Shown piece after piece: positions 16,336 through 24,889 of a DNA stretch of 64,000 nucleotides; position 1 is the first letter of the stretch; each line of letters opens with the position of its first letter. This DNA comes from Actinocorallia sp039871655 (GTDB taxonomy: Bacteria; Actinomycetota; Actinomycetes; Streptosporangiales; Streptosporangiaceae). The notes under the pieces were generated by a model, which was not told the DNA's origin, made no database searches, and saw only the letters and a program-made list of their open reading frames with translations. The position numbers and the translations under genes were made by a program. The stretch covers positions 62,001-126,000 of the forward strand of contig NZ_JBDPLZ010000006.1 in assembly GCF_039871655.1 (NCBI RefSeq), in the 5' to 3' direction.

Positions 16336-16701
16336 TCAGCCGGTGGGCTCGGGGGCCTCGTCCGGCTCGGACTCGAGTTCGAAGCGGGCCCTGCGGTCGG
16401 CCGGCACCAGTTCCAGGTACTCGGGGTGGCGCTGGATGTAGCGGCGCACGAACGGGCAGAAGGGCAGGACGGGCAGTCCCTGGGCGCGGGCGGCGTCCAG
16501 CCCGCCGCGCACCAGGGCCGAGCCGAGCCCGCGCCCCCCGAACCGCGGGTCGATCTCGGCGTGCAGGAACGACAGGCCGGCTCTGGTGCGCTTGTAGTCG
16601 ATGAAGCCCGCGAGCTCGTCCTCCAGGAAGAGCTCGAATCTGTGGGCTTCCCGGTTCTCGGCGAACCGGGTGTTCTGCTGCTCCATGCCCTGCTCCTTCA
16701 C
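16336..16701 (-). CDS. GNAT-like N-acetyltransferase (YjdJ/Gtn-type)
   Basis: A 121-residue small acetyltransferase of the COG2388 type. It contains A-G-F-I-D-Y-K-R-T-R-A-G-L-S-F-L-H-A-E-I-D-P-R-F-G-G-R-G-L-G-S-A-L-V, in which the R-G-L-G-S-A-L stretch is the acetyl-CoA pyrophosphate loop, and ends P-F-C-P-F-V-R-R-Y-I-Q-R-H-P-E-Y, typical of the group. The substrate is unknown. Start at 16701 or the Met five codons inside. It follows the pirin gene on the same strand with 21 bp between them, so they may be one operon. Confidence 0.85.
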   Translation of the reverse strand: MKEQGMEQQNTRFAENREAHRFELFLEDELAGFIDYKRTRAGLSFLHAEIDPRFGGRGLGSALVRGGLDAARAQGLPVLPFCPFVRRYIQRHPEYLELVPADRRARFELESEPDEAPEPTG

Positions 16702-16722
16702 GTCTTCGAATCGGGGGGCCGC

Positions 16723-17490
16723 TCAGGCGGCGACGGCGGCGTGCATCTCCCACACCAGGATCTCAGCGTCCTCGACGGCGGTGACCTTCTGGCCTCCCGT
16801 CGCGGTGAAGCGCACCGCGTCCCCGGTGTCCAGTATCCCGGCGCCTTCCAGCCGGACCTTCCCGCGCGGCACGAACAGGTGCAGGAAGGGGGCCTCGGGC
16901 AGCTGCACGCTCCGGCCGGGCTGAAGGCGGGCCGCGTACAGCGCCGCGTAGCGGTTCTTGATGCGGATGGCGGCGGCGTCCCGGTGCCTGTCCATGCCGG
17001 ACGCCACCGGCACGAGACCACCGCTGAGGAGCTCGCCGTCGATCTCCAGCTGCTCGTAACCGGGGGCGATGCCCGCCTCGTCGGGCACGACCCACATCTG
17101 GACGAAGTGCACCGGCTCGTCGTGGGAGTCGCCGCCCCGCAGCCGCCAGGAGTCGTTCTTCTCCGAGTGCAGGATGCCGGTGCCCGCGCTCATCCGCTGG
17201 GCCAGGCCCGGGTAGATCACGCCGCTGTGGCCCTCGGAGTCCTGGTGGACCAGCGAGCCCTGGAGAACCCAGGTGACGATCTCCATGTCCCGGTGCGGGT
17301 GGGTGTCGAAGCCCGTGCCCGGCCGCACGATGTCGTCGTTGTTGACCAGCAGGACCCCGTGGTGGGTGTTGGCGCGGTCGTGGTGGCGGCCGAAGGAGAA
17401 GGAGTGCTTGGAGTCCAGCCAGCCGATCTCGGTGGCGAACCTCTCGCCGGAGCGGCGGATGTCGATCTGCGGGCTCGGTGTGGCGGCCAT
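16723..17490 (-). CDS. Pirin family protein
   Basis: A 255-residue bicupin. The N-terminal cupin has the metal ligands in F-D-T-H-P-H-R-D-M-E-I-V-T-W and the later G-T-G-I-L-H-S-E, matching the His/His/His/Glu set of pirins. The substrate may be quercetin or another phenolic compound, or the protein may act as a redox-sensing co-regulator; neither is shown. The frame is open upstream, but ATG 17490 with GGGAGGGTCGCG is preferred because earlier starts lie over the operator repeats. Divergent from a MarR gene that probably controls it. Confidence 0.9.
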   Translation of the reverse strand: MAATPSPQIDIRRSGERFATEIGWLDSKHSFSFGRHHDRANTHHGVLLVNNDDIVRPGTGFDTHPHRDMEIVTWVLQGSLVHQDSEGHSGVIYPGLAQRMSAGTGILHSEKNDSWRLRGGDSHDEPVHFVQMWVVPDEAGIAPGYEQLEIDGELLSGGLVPVASGMDRHRDAAAIRIKNRYAALYAARLQPGRSVQLPEAPFLHLFVPRGKVRLEGAGILDTGDAVRFTATGGQKVTAVEDAEILVWEMHAAVAA

Positions 17491-17508
17491 CGCGACCCTC
17501 CCAAGAAG

Positions 17509-17574
17509 ATGATGCGTCATGTACTTTGCCCAACCTATCCGGCCCCCCGGATATTCCACAACATGATGCGTCAT
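17509..17574. promoter_or_regulatory. Two identical 12-bp operator-like repeats between pirin and marR
   Basis: The 12-mer ATGATGCGTCAT (arms ATGA/TCAT) occurs at 17509-17520 and again at 17563-17574, 54 bp apart, in the 104-bp divergent space. Each site sits beside one of the two start regions. They are likely MarR binding sites controlling both genes. Confidence 0.65.
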
Positions 17575-17594
17575 CTAGTTGTTACAGTGAGATC

Positions 17595-18059
17595 ATGAGC
17601 GACACCCGGTGGCTGAGCGACGACGAACAGCGCGCCTGGCGGTCCTACCTGCGCATGCAGAACCGGCTCACCGCCGAGCTGAACCGGCGCCTCCAGACCG
17701 CCTCCGGCCTGTCCCTCGCCGACTACGACGTCCTCGTCCACCTCACCGACGCACCCGACGGCCGCCTGCGCCCCTACGAGCTGCAGCGCGAACTCCACTG
17801 GGAGCAGAGCCGCCTCTCCCACCACCTGAGCCGGATGCACAAACGCGGCCTCGTCCGGCGCGAGGAATGCGACGAGGACAAGCGGGGCGCCTACGTCCTC
17901 CTCACCGAGGCCGGACGCCAGGCGATCACCGAGGCGGCCCCCGACCACGTCGAGACCGTCCGCCGCCTCTTCGTCGACGCCCTCTCCCCCGAGCAGATCG
18001 ACGCCCTGGAACGGCTCGCCGTCCAGGTCCTCACCCGCCTGGAGATCTCCGACGGGTGA
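17595..18059 (+). CDS. MarR family transcriptional regulator
   Basis: A 154-residue MarR protein: S-L-A-D-Y-D-V-L-V-H-L, then R-P-Y-E-L-Q-R-E-L-H-W-E-Q-S-R-L-S-H-H-L-S-R-M as recognition helix, and the wing R-E-E-C-D-E-D-K-R-G-A-Y-V. The helix W-E-Q-S-R-L-S-H is shared with phenolic- or quinone-responsive MarRs. It is divergent from the pirin gene and flanked by the identical 12-bp repeats, so it probably represses both itself and pirin and is released by a phenolic or oxidant ligand (inference). Confidence 0.88.
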   Translation: MSDTRWLSDDEQRAWRSYLRMQNRLTAELNRRLQTASGLSLADYDVLVHLTDAPDGRLRPYELQRELHWEQSRLSHHLSRMHKRGLVRREECDEDKRGAYVLLTEAGRQAITEAAPDHVETVRRLFVDALSPEQIDALERLAVQVLTRLEISDG

Positions 18060-18125
18060 AGCGGGGGACGCGGCTCGCGCCGAGCGGACGGCGAAGTGTC
18101 GGCGAGTGGCCCTACGGTGAGCCGC

Positions 18126-19754
18126 ATGACGGGGCAGAGAACAAGAAAGCGGGCGTCATCGTCCGAAGAGGATCTCCGGTGGGGGGCCGAACCGGGAGCG
18201 GAGCCGTCCGAACGGCCGCAGGCCCCGGTCCTGGCGCTACTCGCGCTGACCGACGCGCTGATCGCCTCCCACGCCGACGGACATGTGATCGTCCACCCGG
18301 TCGGCGAGGCCCTAGGAGCACCGTGGGAGCTCTGCCGGACGGATCCCCCGCTGAGCTCCCTGGCCTTCTGCGGCGGGGAGCTCGTGGGAGCGTCCGGGAA
18401 CCGCCTGGTACGGGTGGCCCCGGACGGGACCATGCCGGACCCCCTCGAACTGGACGCACCCGTGGGAGCGGTCATCTCCCGTGCGGGACGGGTCTACGCC
18501 GTCGCCGGGGACGCCGTCCACACGTTCGAGGACTGGAGGCCGGTGCACCGCACGCCCATCCCCCTGTCGAACTGCCACGACCTCGACGTCGACCGGCGCG
18601 GAAAGCACGTGGTGGTGTGCGAACGCCCGGGTAGTGGCTACGTCGTGGAACTCGGCACGGGCATCGTCGTCGGCCACTGCGGCATCACCGCGCACGAGCG
18701 GAAGACCGTCACGGAGACATACGCCCGGTTCTCTCCCGTCACCGACAACCTGTACCGGGCCTCGTCTCGGGCACACAGGGTGACGAAGCTGGCGCGGCTG
18801 GGCAAGTCAGGGCGCGCCCTGGGCTGGAAGCACAATCTCGAGCAGCCCAGCACGTGGTGCACGCCGCTGGCCTCCAGCCCCGACGGACGGTACGTCGCGT
18901 CCCGGCAGAGCGGCACCGGCGTCCTGGTGTGGGATCTGCGGACCGAACGCCAGGTGGTGTTCGCCGAGCTCGACGACGCCCGCTACCAGGAGAAGTTCAC
19001 CAAGCGGATGCGCCGGGAACCCGTCGCCGTCCAGCCGTTCGGCGACGGCTCGGTGAAGGTCTCCCGGTGGGCCGCCCTCCTCGATCGGGACGGTGAGGCC
19101 ACAGCCGTCGCCGTCGCTCCCGGAGCCCGTTACGCGGCGGTCGGCGGCAGGGACGGGACGGTGACCGTCATCGACGTCCGGACCAGGAGGATCGAACGCA
19201 GCGACGGTCTCGTCCAACAGCCGGCGTGCCTATCCGCGCTCGTGGAGGTCGGCGATCCCTCGGCCTGGTCGTTCACCGGCGGCTCATGGATCGGGTTCTT
19301 CCCCGAGAGGGAGCCCCATGTGGTGGACCTGGCCACGGGACAGACCATCTCCCCCGACACGGCGGACGTGCAGAACCTGACCCGCCGCAAAGAGGACGAG
19401 CCGAAACCGCCCCTGCCGGACGGTCTGCGGGCGTCGCGCGACGGAGAGCACGCCGTCGCCGCCGACATGAGGGGCTGGAAGGTGTTCTCCGTCTCCGACC
19501 TGGACACGCCGCTGCACGTCGTCGACGACCTCGAAGCCGCCCTCGCCATAACCCGTGTGGATCTGGCGGCCGGGCTGGTCGCCGGGCAGGACTACCACAC
19601 CAAGCGGCTCTACGTATGGACGGTGGACGGCGAACCCGTCGCCTCCTTCGACGGGTTCGGCGAGGCGCGCGCGTCGGGATTCGCCTTCGCCGACGGAGCG
19701 CTCTGGATGATGGCCCGCAACCGGGAGGCGCTCTACCGACTCGACCTTCCCTGA
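18126..19754 (+). CDS. WD40-like beta-propeller protein, unknown function
   Basis: A 542-residue cytoplasmic protein with no signal peptide. Repeated strands such as H-V-V-V-C-E-R-P, S-P-D-G-R-Y-V-A-S, G-V-L-V-W-D-L-R-T and Y-A-A-V-G-G-R-D-G-T-V-T-V-I-D-V indicate a WD40/quinoprotein-like propeller of perhaps seven blades. I do not recognise a named family. The N-terminal 40 residues are charged and probably disordered. It ends 2 bp from the convergent metallophosphoesterase gene. Its neighbours give no clear role. Confidence 0.75.
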   Translation: MTGQRTRKRASSSEEDLRWGAEPGAEPSERPQAPVLALLALTDALIASHADGHVIVHPVGEALGAPWELCRTDPPLSSLAFCGGELVGASGNRLVRVAPDGTMPDPLELDAPVGAVISRAGRVYAVAGDAVHTFEDWRPVHRTPIPLSNCHDLDVDRRGKHVVVCERPGSGYVVELGTGIVVGHCGITAHERKTVTETYARFSPVTDNLYRASSRAHRVTKLARLGKSGRALGWKHNLEQPSTWCTPLASSPDGRYVASRQSGTGVLVWDLRTERQVVFAELDDARYQEKFTKRMRREPVAVQPFGDGSVKVSRWAALLDRDGEATAVAVAPGARYAAVGGRDGTVTVIDVRTRRIERSDGLVQQPACLSALVEVGDPSAWSFTGGSWIGFFPEREPHVVDLATGQTISPDTADVQNLTRRKEDEPKPPLPDGLRASRDGEHAVAADMRGWKVFSVSDLDTPLHVVDDLEAALAITRVDLAAGLVAGQDYHTKRLYVWTVDGEPVASFDGFGEARASGFAFADGALWMMARNREALYRLDLP

Positions 19755-19756
19755 GG

Positions 19757-21007
19757 TCAGGCCTGCCGGGAGGCGAGCTCGATCACGGTGATGTCGGAGG
19801 GCGCGCCGACCCGGACCGGCGGCCCCCACGCGCCCGCGCCGCGGGTGACGTACAACTGGGTGTCCTCATGGCGCTCCAGTCCGGCGAGAGTCGGGTTGGC
19901 CAGCCCGGCGACGAAGTTGAAGGGCCACAGCTGCCCGCCGTGCGTGTGCCCGGACAGCTGGAGGTCCACCCCGTGGCGGACGGCTTCGTGGACGGCCGCC
20001 GGCTGGTGGGCGAGCAGCACCGCGGCACGCGTCCGGTCGCGGTCGCCGAGGGCTCGGGCGAAGTCGGGCCCCTCCCCCTCGTCGGCATGCAGGTCGTTGA
20101 CTCCGGCGAGGTCGAAGCCCTGCACCTCGACGCGCTCGTTGGCCAGCAGGCGCAGGCCGAGTTCCTGGACGTGCTCGACCCACTGCTCCGCGCCGGAGAT
20201 GTACTCGTGGTTGCCCGTCACGAAGAACGCGCCGTGCCGGGCCCGCAACCCGGCGAGAGGCGCCACGGCGGGCTCCAGGTCGTCGACGTTCCCGTCCACC
20301 AGGTCCCCCACGACGGCGATGAGATCCGGCTGCGTCGCGTTGACCGTGTCGACGACACGCTGCGCGAAGTCCCTGCCCAGGATCGGGCCGAGGTGGACGT
20401 CGCTGACCACGGCGATCCGGAAGCCGTGCGCACCGCGCGGCAGCTTGGCCAGCGGCACCGTCAGCCGCTTCACCTTCGGCCCGCGGAGCGTCCCGTACGT
20501 CCCGTACCCGACCGTCCCGAGCGCGACCGCCGCGGCCGTCCCCGCCACCACGCGGGAGACGAACAGCCGCCGCGAAGGGTCTTCGGCCGTCACCGGCCCG
20601 GGATCCTCGACCGGAGGCTCGGGCACGTCCGTCTCCGGCACCGTCACGAGCTCGGGCACCCTGACCCGCCGCGGAACCTCTTTCTCGAGCTTCCCGTACT
20701 TCCCGCGCAGCAGCGGGCGGACGAGTTCACCGGCCGCCAACGCCAGCAGCAGGTACAGGAAGACCGCCAGCCACAGGTACCCCGGCCAGGCGATGACCTG
20801 CACGAGCCCGAACGGAACCCCCGCGTTCTCACCGACGAAAGTGGCGACGGTCAGCAGCGGCAGCCCCGCCATCACGACCCGCCCCACCCGTCGTGCGACC
20901 GACCCGCTGACCGTCGTGTCCCTGACGACCCGCCGCCAGACGTACCAGTGCAGCACCCCGAGCAGCGACAGGACGGCGACCGCCACGAGAACGAAGACGA
21001 CGACCAC
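19757..21007 (-). CDS. Membrane-anchored metallophosphoesterase
   Basis: A 416-residue protein. The N-terminal part has about four membrane helices (residues 1-105) and a fifth hydrophobic segment near 155-175. The C-terminal calcineurin-like phosphoesterase domain has every metal motif: S-D-V-H-L-G, V-G-D-L-V-D-G, G-N-H-E-Y, and S-G-H-T-H-G-G-Q. Relatives (YkuE/YaeI-like) hydrolyse phosphodiesters of lipids such as UDP-diacylglucosamine analogues. The domain faces outward if the helices are arranged as in relatives. It lies downstream of the giant ATPase-glycosyltransferase gene on the same strand, 134 bp away. Confidence 0.9.
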   Translation of the reverse strand: MVVVFVLVAVAVLSLLGVLHWYVWRRVVRDTTVSGSVARRVGRVVMAGLPLLTVATFVGENAGVPFGLVQVIAWPGYLWLAVFLYLLLALAAGELVRPLLRGKYGKLEKEVPRRVRVPELVTVPETDVPEPPVEDPGPVTAEDPSRRLFVSRVVAGTAAAVALGTVGYGTYGTLRGPKVKRLTVPLAKLPRGAHGFRIAVVSDVHLGPILGRDFAQRVVDTVNATQPDLIAVVGDLVDGNVDDLEPAVAPLAGLRARHGAFFVTGNHEYISGAEQWVEHVQELGLRLLANERVEVQGFDLAGVNDLHADEGEGPDFARALGDRDRTRAAVLLAHQPAAVHEAVRHGVDLQLSGHTHGGQLWPFNFVAGLANPTLAGLERHEDTQLYVTRGAGAWGPPVRVGAPSDITVIELASRQA

Positions 21008-21141
21008 TGCAGCACCGTTCTATGAGTCCGGGGGATTCGCGGGCGGGACGGAAGTCTCTCAGACCCGCCATGGCGGCTTCCGCCTCCGCGCCTCCAGGAC
21101 AACGCGCCCGCCCGGGCCCATGTTCCCGCCGTGGAACCGCC

Positions 21142-24100
21142 TCAGGCGCCTGGAGGCGGAGTTCCTCGGACCCTTTCGGAACCGCCGGCCTGAGGCGCCT
21201 CCGCCAGGAGGAGCTCGGCGGCGGCGGCCCAGGTGATCTTCTCCGCGAGGCGTCGGCGCAGGACCGCCGCGCGGTCGAACGCCGCTTTCGGATCGTCCAG
21301 CGTCCTGTCGATGGCACGGGCCCAGAGCTGGGCGTCCTTCTCCTCGTCGTCCGTCACCGGGACGATCATCCGAGCCGCCTCCTCCGGCGTCAGGTGCTCG
21401 CGCAGGAGCCTGGCGAGCCCGCTGGCGTCGCTCACCAGGAGGGGGACGCCCATCCGGACGGCCTCCACACCCACGAGACCGAAACCCTCTTTGCGGGACG
21501 GCATGAGCACCAGGCTGGAACGCATCAGATCGCCGGTGAGCTTCTCGGTGTCCGCGCTGTACTCCCGGACCACGATCGTGAGACGCGGGTTCTTCGCCCA
21601 GGCGCGCAGTCGTTGCTGCTGTTCGGCGGCGCTCCCCTCGGGAGCGCCTCGGACGACGAGGTTCATGCCCGGCAATCCGCGGTCCCGCCGCCATTCCTCC
21701 ACCAGTCCGCAGGCCTCGGCCGCGAGATCGAGGCCTTTGAGGCGGTGGTCTTCGGTCCGGCCGAACAGCAGGACCTTCACCGTTCCCCCCGGAGGTCCGG
21801 TGCGCGGGTCGCTGATGAGGTCGAAACCGGGGTCGAGGCGGAGCGGGGGAAGGTCGGTGCCCTCCATCTCGTTGAGGAAGGTGGTGTGCAGGTGCGGTCC
21901 GACGGCCACGACGCGATGCGCGCTCATGCCGAGCCTCCGCTCGAGGTCCGTGCGTTCCTCGGCCCGCGGACCGGCGTCGTCCGTCCGGTCGAGCTTGTAC
22001 CACTCGATCTCGTCGGGGACCATGTGCACGAAATGCAGTCGGCGGGCGTTCCGATAGTGCTGCGCCACCAGGATCAAGGCTGCCGGACCGGTGATCCGGC
22101 CGTGCCCGATGACGAGGTCGGGCTCCGTCCCGCCGGGCAGGTCGGGCCGCAGGGTGAGCCGGACGGACTCCGGCACGCCCGGGGTCTCCGGGGCGGTCAG
22201 GAGCGTCACCTTCCGCTCGGCGGCGGCCGCCTTCTCCGCCTCGGTCGCGGTGAGGACCACGCAGAACACCTTCGCTCCGGCCTCCGCCAGCGCACAGCAG
22301 AGGTCCCGGTTGAACGTGCTGAGGCCGCCGTGCACGGACCACCATTCGGTCGCCACCGAGAGCACGACGGAGGGCCCGGATTTCACCCGCAGGGGAGCGG
22401 CGGGCTCGGCCGGTTCGGGCTGGGCTGAGGCGAGCGCGGGTTCCGCGGTGAAAGTGCGGGCGTACTCGATACCGGCGGAGAGCGGCTTGTCCTTCTCCAC
22501 TCGCAACCGGGAGGTTCCGTCTTCGGCGCGTTCCGGGACGTGCAGGAAACCCGGGGAATAGGGGCCCTGCTCCCGGCGCGCCAACTCGTCCGCGGCGGCA
22601 CGCAGCGCGGTGTCGGAAGCGGCGAGATCCCCCAGAAGGAAATGGGCCATCGCCGCGTTGTAGTGGCTCAGCGCGCGGTTCTCAGCGTCGTCGGTGAGTT
22701 CGAGGGCCAAGGCCGTCAGTCTCAGGGCTTCCCCGGGGCGCCCGGCTTCGAGAGCGAGATAGCCCAGGTTGTTGGACGACTCCCAGGTAGGCCGCAGCGT
22801 GTTGGCAGCCGAGATCAGCCGGAACGCGCGCTCGGCGTCTCCCCGTGCGTAGGCGTGGTAACCCGCGTTGAGATGGTTCCTGATGACCCCGTTCAGCCTC
22901 CGCCCGGAGTCCCGCTGCAGCCATGCCGTGATCTCGGCTTCAGGCCGCACGGGAAGCCTGACCCGCTCAACGTCGAGTCTTCCGCCGAGATCCGCGATCC
23001 GTCGCTCGGCGGCCCGGAAGGCATCTCCTTCTTCCGGAAGGTAGTTCTCGCCCGCCGCCGCGTAGACCCACCTGGTCGCGTAGTACTCCCCATAGGAGCA
23101 GTGCACGCTGATGACATCCAGCGCGTCCAGCGCGTCGCTGTCGACGATCGCCTCGTGGACGAACTCCACCGTCGCAGGGATCTCCCCGTCGGGCAGCGTC
23201 TCGAGCGCGACGAGCACGTCATCCACGTGGCCCTGGTCCATCCGCGTGCAGCAGGTCCGCAGTCTCCTGCCGGGCGGCGTGACGACCTCGCTGAGCATGC
23301 AGCTCACCCGCCGCACGAGGAGGTCCTTGAAGTCGCCCCGTCCGAAGAACTGCGGGTGGCCCTGCCTGCCGAGCTGCTTCAACGTCCAGAGCCGGATGTA
23401 GATCTCGTCGAACAGTTCGGTCTCAAGCCTCATCCGTACGGGCGCGCTGTCGCAGAGCAGACCCGAGCCGGTGAACCTCGCGTGGCACCGGTCGAAGAAC
23501 TCCCTGGTGATGGCGGGCTGCTCGACCAGGCAGTAGGCGAACCACAGCTCGTCCGGGGAGGCGTGGTCGAGCGAGGAGCACAGGATGTTGAAGGCGATGA
23601 GCTCGTCCGGCGTCATCGCCCGGACGGACTGCAGCAGGATGTTGTCCAGGAATTCATGGCCGCTCTCCAGCCGGGAGCGGACGGCCTCCAGCATCTCGGC
23701 GGAGAGCCCCATCTTCGGGACCACGCCGCTCTGCCACCTGTCGAACATCTCCGAGCAGTAGAGCTGGATCTCATAGGGGTTGCCGTCGGTGAGTTTGTGG
23801 AGCTCATGCGCGGTGTGGTGGAAATCCTCGAATGTCGCCTCGCTGAGGCCGATGCTCTCCAAGGGGAATCTCATACAATTCTCGACGTCCGAGCACTCGA
23901 TGAAGCGGCCGATCCTGATCTGCGTCACCTGGCGCGGCGGGCGCCCGAAGACCTCGTCGATCGCGGTGACCAGCTCCGGGGTTCCCGCCAGCACGAACGC
24001 CATGCCTGTCGTCCGGGGCCCGAGCGAACGCAGCATGGCCAGCACGTCCCCTGCTCCCGAGAGCAGTTGCGCCTCGTCCACGAGCAGCACGATCGGCTTT

Positions 24101-24585
24101 CCGACGGCCTTCACCAGATACTGGAAATCCGCCCGCAGGGCCGCTTCCGACACCTTTCCCCGCGGAGCCATGAGCGCGTGGCTCTCGGGGAACTCGAGCG
24201 CGAACCCCGCCTCCGGCGCCTGACCCGCGAAAACCCGCCGGACCGCGGCCGGATCGATCGTCTCGACGGTTCCCGCGACCGCGCTCACCAATTCTTCGTA
24301 CAGCTTCGCGAAGAACTCCACCGGCCCGGCGGCGTCTCCCGCCACCAGGTCCACCCGCACGGGGAGCATCCCCTTCTCCTCGGCCATGCAGGCCACCCTG
24401 TTGAGGAGACTCGTCTTTCCCGCGAACCGTTTCCCGGAGACGGCGGCGAACCTGGCGGGCCTGTCCTCCGCCACTTCCTCCAGCTCCCGGCGAAGGATCT
24501 CGAGCTCTTCGCTGCGTCCGGCGAACAGTTCCCTCCCCACCGGGTCCTTGAAATCGTACGGATTCCTCAGCTCGGTCACGTCCAC
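21142..24585 (-). CDS. ATPase-TPR-glycosyltransferase fusion protein
   Basis: A protein of about 1147 residues. Residues 1-330 form an AAA/Orc1-Cdc6-like ATPase: Walker A G-K-R-F-A-G-K-T-S near 50, Walker B L-L-V-D-E-A-Q near 170, and F-V-L-A-G-T-P as sensor. A helical region follows, then TPR-like repeats (about 575-665). Residues 740-1130 are a GT-B glycosyltransferase of family GT4: acceptor loop H-G-G-L-S-T-F near the N-terminus and E-G-F-G-L-V-G-V-E-A near the C-terminus (E-x7-E motif). STAND-like NTPase-TPR modules joined to effector enzymes are known in signalling and conflict proteins. The frame extends to 24705, but GTG 24585 after GGAGGGG is favoured. Confidence 0.82.
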   Translation of the reverse strand: MDVTELRNPYDFKDPVGRELFAGRSEELEILRRELEEVAEDRPARFAAVSGKRFAGKTSLLNRVACMAEEKGMLPVRVDLVAGDAAGPVEFFAKLYEELVSAVAGTVETIDPAAVRRVFAGQAPEAGFALEFPESHALMAPRGKVSEAALRADFQYLVKAVGKPIVLLVDEAQLLSGAGDVLAMLRSLGPRTTGMAFVLAGTPELVTAIDEVFGRPPRQVTQIRIGRFIECSDVENCMRFPLESIGLSEATFEDFHHTAHELHKLTDGNPYEIQLYCSEMFDRWQSGVVPKMGLSAEMLEAVRSRLESGHEFLDNILLQSVRAMTPDELIAFNILCSSLDHASPDELWFAYCLVEQPAITREFFDRCHARFTGSGLLCDSAPVRMRLETELFDEIYIRLWTLKQLGRQGHPQFFGRGDFKDLLVRRVSCMLSEVVTPPGRRLRTCCTRMDQGHVDDVLVALETLPDGEIPATVEFVHEAIVDSDALDALDVISVHCSYGEYYATRWVYAAAGENYLPEEGDAFRAAERRIADLGGRLDVERVRLPVRPEAEITAWLQRDSGRRLNGVIRNHLNAGYHAYARGDAERAFRLISAANTLRPTWESSNNLGYLALEAGRPGEALRLTALALELTDDAENRALSHYNAAMAHFLLGDLAASDTALRAAADELARREQGPYSPGFLHVPERAEDGTSRLRVEKDKPLSAGIEYARTFTAEPALASAQPEPAEPAAPLRVKSGPSVVLSVATEWWSVHGGLSTFNRDLCCALAEAGAKVFCVVLTATEAEKAAAAERKVTLLTAPETPGVPESVRLTLRPDLPGGTEPDLVIGHGRITGPAALILVAQHYRNARRLHFVHMVPDEIEWYKLDRTDDAGPRAEERTDLERRLGMSAHRVVAVGPHLHTTFLNEMEGTDLPPLRLDPGFDLISDPRTGPPGGTVKVLLFGRTEDHRLKGLDLAAEACGLVEEWRRDRGLPGMNLVVRGAPEGSAAEQQQRLRAWAKNPRLTIVVREYSADTEKLTGDLMRSSLVLMPSRKEGFGLVGVEAVRMGVPLLVSDASGLARLLREHLTPEEAARMIVPVTDDEEKDAQLWARAIDRTLDDPKAAFDRAAVLRRRLAEKITWAAAAELLLAEAPQAGGSERVRGTPPPGA

Positions 24586-24889
24586 CCGCCCCTCCACCCT
24601 CGCGCGGATTCTAACCACCCTTCCCAAGAGCGCCAGAGCCCTTCCGAAGGTGCTTTTCCCAGACCGCCCGGCTGACGAATACGCAAGAAAAAAGCGGTCG
24701 CGCACCCCCTTTCCCGCGAAGATTGATCAACTTCTCGGGAGGCTCCTTCGGCCGACCATTTCGGCCGCCGCTCGTTCCGGTTCCGCGTTCCGGGAACCGG
24801 ATCGCGGAGGAGTACGGACTGTCCTTCTGTGCCACCCCTCATAGCTGTTTGCGCGTTTTGAGCAGGTTTGTCCCGGGCAAAGGTGGCGC
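24586..24889. other. Divergent intergenic region, promoters only
   Basis: About 300 bp between the ATPase-glycosyltransferase and DUF1206 genes. It is less GC-rich than the surroundings, with short A- and T-rich patches, and must hold two divergent promoters. I see no gene, RNA or strong repeat in it. If the fusion protein starts at 24705, its N-terminal 40 residues would be encoded here. Confidence 0.5.

Noticed and set aside
22540..24675. 711-codon plus-strand open frame antisense to the ATPase-glycosyltransferase
   Set aside because: It is the mirror frame of a high-GC gene. Its product is rich in Arg/Gly/Val with no domain, and the opposite strand has clear ATPase and GT motifs.
24586..24705. 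N-terminal 40-residue extension of the ATPase fusion containing G-R-S-G-K-S-T, like a P-loop
   Set aside because: It has lower GC and poor codon use, and a better start with GGAGGGG lies at 24585. The true Walker A is further inside.
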